This document shows, in pieces, positions 59,075 to 64,000 of a stretch of DNA of 64,000 nucleotides (within the stretch, counting starts at the first letter, position 1; each line of letters begins with the position of its first letter). Below the pieces are notes generated by a model, which worked only from the letters and a program-made list of their open reading frames with translations, was not told where the DNA came from and searched no databases. Made by a program: the position numbers and the translations under genes. The stretch comes from Chitinophagaceae bacterium UBA2375 (GTDB taxonomy: Bacteria; Bacteroidota; Bacteroidia; Chitinophagales; Chitinophagaceae), in assembly GCA_002343985.1 (NCBI GenBank), contig DDTB01000010.1:62001-126000 (forward strand), written 5' to 3'.

Positions 59075-61012
59075 ATGGCGTATGAAGATGAACATTTTGT
59101 AGACAGCACCCGGATGGTTTGGAACTATTCCCTGTTTTTGGATGAGGATATCAGCCGTTTCCAGGCCGGAACCATGTTCGACGCGTATGAAAAATTTGGC
59201 AACCATCACAGGGTCGTTTTGAAAACACCGGGGTTTTATTTCGCGGTTTGGGCGCCCAATGCCACAGCCGTTTCGGTCATTGGAGAATTTAACGGGTGGA
59301 AAAAAGAGCTGCACCCGTTATTTGTCAGGCTCGACCATTCCGGTATATGGGAAGGCTTTATCCCGAATATCCCCAAGGGTACATTGTATAAATACCATAT
59401 CTCAGGTTTTGAGGGGGTGGAAACCGTCAAGGCTGATCCTTATGCCCGTTACGCCGAACTCAGGCCGGGCACCGCTTCCGTGACCTGGCAATTTGAAAAG
59501 GATTGGCAGGATGGGGATTGGATGGCGCACCGGAAAAAACACAATTCACTCCATGCCCCATGGTCTGTGTATGAAGTGCACCTGGCCAGCTGGATGCGCC
59601 CAGAAAAGCAGAACGAGGGCAGGTACAACAGTTATATCCAACTGGCTGAAAAACTGGTGCCATATGTAAAAGCCATGGGCTTCACACATGTGGAGTTTAT
59701 GCCGGTGATGGAATACCCCTATGATGGTTCATGGGGTTACCAGGGCGCCGGTTATTTCGCTGCAACCTCACGGTTTGGGCTACCCGAAGAACTCATGTAC
59801 CTTATTGAAACATTGCATCAAAACGGGATTGGGGTGATCCTAGACTGGGTGCCCAGCCATTTCCCGGCAGACGCACATGGGCTATACAAGTTTGACGGTA
59901 CACATACGTACGAATATGCGGATATGCGTAAGGGTTACCATCCAGACTGGAACAGTTATATTTTCAATTACAATAGGGCGGAAGTGCGTTCCTTCCTGGT
60001 TAGCAGCGCGCATTTCTGGCTGAAATATTATCATGTTGATGGATTGCGTGTAGACGCCGTAAGCTCGATGATCAGGCTCGATTTTTCCAGGGCGGAGGGA
60101 GAGTGGGAGCCCAATGAACTCGGCGGGCATGAGAACCTGGAAGCCATATCATTTTTACAAACATTGAATGAAATTATTTACCGCGAGTTCCCCGATGTGC
60201 AAACCATCGCGGAAGAGGCTTCCGACAGGCCGGGCATCACGGCGCCGGTAAAAAAAGACGGACTGGGTTTTGGCATGAAATGGATGATGGGATGGATGCA
60301 CGATACCTTCAAGTATTTTAAACTTGATGCAGGCAAGCGATTGCTTGCGCAGGATGTGTTCAGCTTCAGCATCATGTATGCTTTTGATGAACGTTTCATG
60401 TTGCCCCTGAGCCACGATGAAGTGGTGCATGGTAAAAGCCCTATGATATATAAGATGCCAGGCAATGAATGGGAAAAATTTGCCAACCTCAGGCTGCTGT
60501 ACAGTTGCATGTACACGCACCCCGGCGCTAAATTATTGTTCATGGGCAACGAGTTCGGTCAAACCAGTGAATGGAATTACCAGTCTGAGCTGGATTGGGA
60601 ACTGCTGCAATACGATTGCCATAATTTGTTGCAGGAATGTGTGCGCGACCTGAATCATATTTATGCGCATGAACCGGCTTTATATGAGCACCAGTTTGAA
60701 CCTAAAGGATTTGAATGGGTGGCACTTGACCACCGTTATGAGGGTGTCATGGCGTATAAACGAAAGGGCCGGCACCGGGCGGATGACCTGCTCATCGTCA
60801 TCAACGTATCCAATAAAAACTACCATGATTGGGCCATGCAGGTTAAAGGGAAACTGCACTGGAAGGAGATATTTAACAGCAACCACACAAAGTATTGGGG
60901 CACAGGCGAATGCCTCAACGAACATATAGCGATAAATTATATTGATCGAAAAAAGAAAATCTGTGAAATAATACTGAATATTCCTGCGTTTACTGCTATG
61001 ATATTCCGATAA
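59075..61012 (+). CDS. glgB: 1,4-alpha-glucan branching enzyme
   Basis: A 645-residue GH13 enzyme. The CBM48 N-terminal domain includes FYFAVWAPNATAVSVIGEFN and GWKKE. The catalytic barrel has the nucleophile region YYHVDGLRVDAVSSMIRLDF, the acid-base FPDVQTIAEEASDRPGIT and the stabiliser in LPLSHDEVVHGKSPMIYKMP, with LLFMGNEFGQTSEWN. It creates alpha-1,6 branches in glycogen. It is downstream of the barrel gene on the opposite strand and followed after 28 bases by a TPR gene. Confidence 0.95.
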   Translation: MAYEDEHFVDSTRMVWNYSLFLDEDISRFQAGTMFDAYEKFGNHHRVVLKTPGFYFAVWAPNATAVSVIGEFNGWKKELHPLFVRLDHSGIWEGFIPNIPKGTLYKYHISGFEGVETVKADPYARYAELRPGTASVTWQFEKDWQDGDWMAHRKKHNSLHAPWSVYEVHLASWMRPEKQNEGRYNSYIQLAEKLVPYVKAMGFTHVEFMPVMEYPYDGSWGYQGAGYFAATSRFGLPEELMYLIETLHQNGIGVILDWVPSHFPADAHGLYKFDGTHTYEYADMRKGYHPDWNSYIFNYNRAEVRSFLVSSAHFWLKYYHVDGLRVDAVSSMIRLDFSRAEGEWEPNELGGHENLEAISFLQTLNEIIYREFPDVQTIAEEASDRPGITAPVKKDGLGFGMKWMMGWMHDTFKYFKLDAGKRLLAQDVFSFSIMYAFDERFMLPLSHDEVVHGKSPMIYKMPGNEWEKFANLRLLYSCMYTHPGAKLLFMGNEFGQTSEWNYQSELDWELLQYDCHNLLQECVRDLNHIYAHEPALYEHQFEPKGFEWVALDHRYEGVMAYKRKGRHRADDLLIVINVSNKNYHDWAMQVKGKLHWKEIFNSNHTKYWGTGECLNEHIAINYIDRKKKICEIILNIPAFTAMIFR

Positions 61013-61040
61013 GGAATAGGCGACCTCTGAAAAACACCTT

Positions 61041-62060
61041 ATGAAAACACTGATTCCGGTCATAGCGGCATTCGTATCCTCTGCCAGTCAGGCCCAGGCC
61101 GGCGACAGCTCCCTGATTTATTTTCAAAAGGCTGTTGCCGCGAAAGAAGCCAGGCAATTCCTGGTGGCGGCCCAATACTTCGACAAATCCCTTTCGTTTA
61201 ATGCAAAAAATCTTTCCGCGCTGCTGGAAAACGCAGCTGTACACATGGAAATGCGGAAAACAGACCAGGCCAAAGCTTTGTACATACAAGCCCTGGAACT
61301 GGAACCCGGAAACCTCATTGCACAAAAGGAATTGATGCAATTGTATTTCAATTACAGGCAATTCGCGAAGGCGGTTGAGATGGCAAAGGCATGCGCAAAC
61401 TGCGAAGGCGCCAGCCGAATCATCGGCATCAGTTTATACCAGCAAGAAGAGTATGTGCAGGCGGTTCAATACCTGTCGCAAGCGCTTCAGCAAAACGAAG
61501 CAGATGCGGAAGCCACATATATCATGGCCAGGTGCTACCTCGATATGGAGGAATACAGCAAAGCCGTTCCGTATTATGCCAAAGCCATCAGCCTGAACCC
61601 GGATAAAAGCAACTGGATTTATGAAAAGGGTTTATTGCACTACACGTTGAATGAATATAAAGACGCGGTGAGCAATTTTCAACTGGCGGCTGATAAGGGC
61701 TATGTGCAATCAAACGATTTTAAAGAAAACCTCGGTTACGCATGTTTATACAGTGGTGAATTTGATAAAGGTGAATCCCTCCTGATGTCTGTCTGGCAAA
61801 AGAAACCCGGCAACAAGGATATCATCCGCGACATGGCCGAAATTCTGTACAAAGGTCGCCAGTACGACCGTTCCCTGCAGTATTGCCAGAAATTGCTGGA
61901 AATGGATGCCAAAGACGGTAAAGCCTTGTACCAGGCAGGGTTATGTTTTCAGAAAAAAGGGGAGAAAGACAGGGGGCAAGCCATGTGTGATAAAGCCATT
62001 GAAATGGATCCCTCACTGGCCAGCTTAAGACGGAAAAAAGAAATGCCCGGTGGGCTTTAA
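61041..62060 (+). CDS. exported tetratricopeptide repeat protein
   Basis: A 339-residue protein with a signal peptide (MKTLIPVIAAFVSSASQAQA). About seven TPR units follow, for example ALYIQALELEPGNLIAQKEL, AVPYYAKAISLNPDKSNWIY and CDKAIEMDPSLASLRRKK. TPRs form a superhelix for protein binding. It follows glgB by 28 bases, so cotranscription is likely, but a link to glycogen is not obvious. The C-terminus is basic (RRKKEMPGGL). Confidence 0.85.
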   Translation: MKTLIPVIAAFVSSASQAQAGDSSLIYFQKAVAAKEARQFLVAAQYFDKSLSFNAKNLSALLENAAVHMEMRKTDQAKALYIQALELEPGNLIAQKELMQLYFNYRQFAKAVEMAKACANCEGASRIIGISLYQQEEYVQAVQYLSQALQQNEADAEATYIMARCYLDMEEYSKAVPYYAKAISLNPDKSNWIYEKGLLHYTLNEYKDAVSNFQLAADKGYVQSNDFKENLGYACLYSGEFDKGESLLMSVWQKKPGNKDIIRDMAEILYKGRQYDRSLQYCQKLLEMDAKDGKALYQAGLCFQKKGEKDRGQAMCDKAIEMDPSLASLRRKKEMPGGL

Positions 62061-62105
62061 CAATAGTTTTCTACAGTTATACGGTTGATTTTTACAGGAC
62101 AAAAA

Positions 62106-62131
62106 GCGGGAGAGCATTCTCCCGTTTTTTT
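62106..62131. terminator. bidirectional terminator
   Basis: CGGGAGA (62107-62113), GCAT loop, TCTCCCG (62118-62124), then seven T on the plus strand and an A5 run before the stem that gives T5 on the minus strand. It serves the TPR gene and the convergent ctlX gene, whose stop codon touches it. Confidence 0.85.
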
Positions 62132-63026
62132 ATGCAAATATTTCAGCCAGCATGCACCGGGCGCTGCCACCACCTGCATCTTCGATATGCTGTAGAGGTG
62201 CATGTATGAATCCACCATCAACCGACAAAGCCTGCAACTGTGATTCGGTTAATGATTGATAGGCGCGATCAGACATCACCCAAAAACATGCATCGGCTGT
62301 ATTGCGCACCAGCAGCATATTTCCCGCAAATGCGTGCATCTGTTCAAGTGTAATCGATACCAATGTCAATCCCGAAGCTTCAATGGACGTGGTGACAGTA
62401 TGCCGATCAATACCAGGTGTAATGGCGTCCAGGCAAACTACCGCTACGGATTTGCCAATACTCATCATTACATTGGTATGGTAAACCGCTTGCCCCGATG
62501 CATCAATGGCATCAAAGATGACCGGCCGGAAACCAATAATGCCACAGCAGTCCCGGAAAAGGGATTCGTGGGTGCGCGCCGACCTGCAGGCATACGCTAT
62601 CTTATGCGCCCTGTCGAGCACCATGCTTCCCGTGCCTTCGAGGAAAATCCCTGCCTGTTCATATGAACGTAAGTCTGTTTTATGTTCAATCGCATTTGTG
62701 ATAAGTTCCAATGATGTTAGCAGCTTCTTAGGTTCTAACCTGCGGTTCTCCGCGAACATGGGGTATAGGATATAACGTCCAGGGTGAAACGAAATCCAGT
62801 TATTGGGAAAGATGGCATCGGGTGTTGGCGGGTGGGTACTGTCTTTAATAACGGTGACCCGTACACGATTTTCGCGCAGCGCATCCAGCATGCCATTCCA
62901 TTCCGCTAAGGCTTTCTCCTGCAGGTTTTCGCCGGTTGCCTGCTGAAACAAATTATTGACGGCGGTTTCCCGGTTATAACCAAATGCCGCCGGTTCAACC
63001 ATGAGCAGGTGATTGCTGGTTTGCAT
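62130..63026 (-). CDS. ctlX: citrulline utilization hydrolase-type amidinotransferase family protein (CtlX)
   Basis: A 298-residue pentein-fold protein. The N-terminus MQTSNHLLMVEPAAFGYNRE is typical of CtlX, followed by DAIFPNNWISFHPGRYILYP, MFAENRRLEPKK, FLEGTGSMVLDRAHKIAYAC (acidic residue of the core), AVYHTNVMMSIGKSVAVVCL (His) and a terminal Cys in AGGGSARCMLAEIF, the catalytic triad of the arginine-deiminase superfamily. It is thought to hydrolyse citrulline, or a related ureido compound. It follows DUF1684 by three bases on the same strand, with an arginase-family gene upstream, so it is part of arginine or citrulline degradation. Confidence 0.87.
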   Translation of the reverse strand: MQTSNHLLMVEPAAFGYNRETAVNNLFQQATGENLQEKALAEWNGMLDALRENRVRVTVIKDSTHPPTPDAIFPNNWISFHPGRYILYPMFAENRRLEPKKLLTSLELITNAIEHKTDLRSYEQAGIFLEGTGSMVLDRAHKIAYACRSARTHESLFRDCCGIIGFRPVIFDAIDASGQAVYHTNVMMSIGKSVAVVCLDAITPGIDRHTVTTSIEASGLTLVSITLEQMHAFAGNMLLVRNTADACFWVMSDRAYQSLTESQLQALSVDGGFIHAPLQHIEDAGGGSARCMLAEIFA

Positions 63027-63029
63027 GCA

Positions 63030-63623
63030 CTAATGTTTTTTGGCAAATTCCTTCTCGCCGGCACGGATGGCAACCGGCAGGTCGTTTTCACGTGGCGGGA
63101 TCGGGCAATTGTAGCCGCTGCTGTATGCGCAGTAAGGGTTATAAGATTTATTGAAATCGATCACAACCATATCATCCCTGATATCCGTGACCAGGATATC
63201 GATATACCTGCCTCCGCCATAACTGGCTTCACCACTGGTTTGATCTGTAAAGGGAATAAAGAGATGGTCGCGGTATCGGCTGCTGTTCCGCAAAGCGTCT
63301 GACTGATAAATGAACAATCGGCAACTGTCTTTTCCTAACCTGAAGTGTGCAATGCCATATCGGTAGAATTTCTTTGGCTTTTCACCGGTCGTTGGCATGA
63401 TAAACCCAATCGTGTCATTGAGCTTCTCAAATCTTGCGTGGATTTTATAAGAGATGTCTGCCGGGAAAAATCGAAAATATTTTTTTTCGGCTTCTGGTAC
63501 TGCTTCATGCTGGCTGGTATAGGCAGACCGGTAAGTTTTCATATACCGTTGATACGCGGATTGCGCTTCGGACCGGCCGCAGCATAACAATAAAAATGAC
63601 AGGATGGAAAAATATGCACGCAT
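63030..63623 (-). CDS. DUF1684 domain exported protein
   Basis: A 197-residue protein with an N-terminal signal (MRAYFSILSFLLLCCGRSEA then Q). The DUF1684 signature is at the end: VVIDFNKSYNPYCAYSSGYN with CPIPPRENDLPVAIRAGEK. The family has no proven function. Its ATG overlaps the stop of the arginase-family gene by one base (TGATG), and the ctlX start lies 3 bases after its own stop, so all three appear translationally linked. Confidence 0.85.
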   Translation of the reverse strand: MRAYFSILSFLLLCCGRSEAQSAYQRYMKTYRSAYTSQHEAVPEAEKKYFRFFPADISYKIHARFEKLNDTIGFIMPTTGEKPKKFYRYGIAHFRLGKDSCRLFIYQSDALRNSSRYRDHLFIPFTDQTSGEASYGGGRYIDILVTDIRDDMVVIDFNKSYNPYCAYSSGYNCPIPPRENDLPVAIRAGEKEFAKKH

Positions 63624-64000
63624 CAGTTCATCATCACAATATTGACACTCCTTTGCAGGATATTAAAAGCGATTTCCGCCATCAGGTTTTCCTTATCGAG
63701 TGTAGGGTTTACTTCCGTGATTTCAAAACAGCAAACCTTCCGGCTTTGCATGAATTTAGAAATCAGGTCCTCAGCTTCCCTTTCACGCAACCCGTTGCTC
63801 ACGGGTGTGCCGGTTCCTTTCGATATGGTGGAATCTAAACTGTCAACATCAAAACTCACATAAATATCTGTGCAATCACTCAGGTAACGCAATACTTTCC
63901 GGCTCACATTCTCCGGTCCATTGCGCCTCACTTCCGTGGTGCTGATCACTTTCATACCGTATTTGTCGATCAGTGCTTTTTCTTCTTTCTCAAAATCCCT
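63623..64000 (-). CDS. arginase/agmatinase family protein, C-terminal part
   Basis: The 125 codons seen before the stop run open to the window edge, so the start lies beyond 64000. The sequence DIYVSFDVDSLDSTISKGTG has the SFDxDxxD metal motif of ureohydrolases, then TPVSNGLREREAEDLISKFM and CFEITEVNPTLDKENLMAEI, typical of arginase. It would convert arginine to ornithine and urea. Context with ctlX agrees. Confidence 0.88.
   Translation of the reverse strand, partial: RDFEKEEKALIDKYGMKVISTTEVRRNGPENVSRKVLRYLSDCTDIYVSFDVDSLDSTISKGTGTPVSNGLREREAEDLISKFMQSRKVCCFEITEVNPTLDKENLMAEIAFNILQRSVNIVMMN

Overview
The window is a continuous stretch of bacterial chromosome at mid GC, almost entirely coding. 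The gene content points to the phylum Bacteroidota and most likely the family Chitinophagaceae. Markers are a type IX secretion C-terminal sorting domain, a GLPGLI protein next to a large TonB-type barrel, DUF6089, DUF4199 and DUF2851 proteins, several SxxC-type lipoproteins, and TTG-N19-TAnnTTTG promoters. The family-level placement is inference. I see no prophage, insertion sequence, CRISPR array or plasmid function.

Layout. 1-13.6 kb is a cell-surface region: the tail of a T9SS cargo protein, a DoxX membrane protein, a secreted protein built from five exact-length 23-residue repeats, a VanZ protein, outer-membrane barrels, two TonB-dependent receptors (the second followed by a lipoprotein), a large regulatory-domain lipoprotein and a two-domain fasciclin lipoprotein. 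13.6-15.1 kb holds a 22-copy heptanucleotide tandem repeat, a DJ-1/PfpI gene broken by one in-frame amber codon, and a divergent HxlR regulator with a palindromic intergenic site. lepA follows. From 30.0 kb down to 17.1 kb, 16 consecutive minus-strand genes form one directon. It starts with a dihydroorotase-like protein whose metal ligands are nearly all replaced, continues with DUF4199 and two glycosyltransferases, then small enzymes, and ends with the four genes hddA, gmhA, hddC and gmhB for GDP-D-glycero-alpha-D-manno-heptose.

30-36.5 kb holds a stress cluster (universal stress protein, Hsp20 and two small unknown proteins), tRNA-Pro, an NtrC-like response regulator without a DNA-binding domain, signal peptidase I, cytidine deaminase and an ArsR regulator. 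36.5-43 kb has a SirB1-type protein, a YcxB-like protein, DNA topoisomerase I with a lysine/alanine tail, an alpha/beta hydrolase, a DUF2520 protein and a lipoprotein-anchored GyrI-like domain. 43.2-47.5 kb is a plus-strand run: ferredoxin, IscX, KdsC, UbiA-type prenyltransferase, Maf and DUF2851. lipA lies at 48.9 kb.

49.9-62 kb is a glucose and glycogen region: a ROK sugar kinase that lacks the family zinc cysteines and a sugar MFS transporter on one strand, then glgA, glgC and glgB on the other, with a GLPGLI/TonB-barrel pair inserted antiparallel between glgC and glgB. The window ends with ctlX, a DUF1684 protein and the 3' part of an arginase-family gene, probably an arginine/citrulline catabolic unit. 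I found no clearly new multi-gene system. The most notable items are the degenerate dihydroorotase, the sigma-54-activator-like protein lacking GAFTGA and HTH, the heptamer repeat at a gene start, the amber-interrupted PfpI gene and the 23-residue repeat protein.
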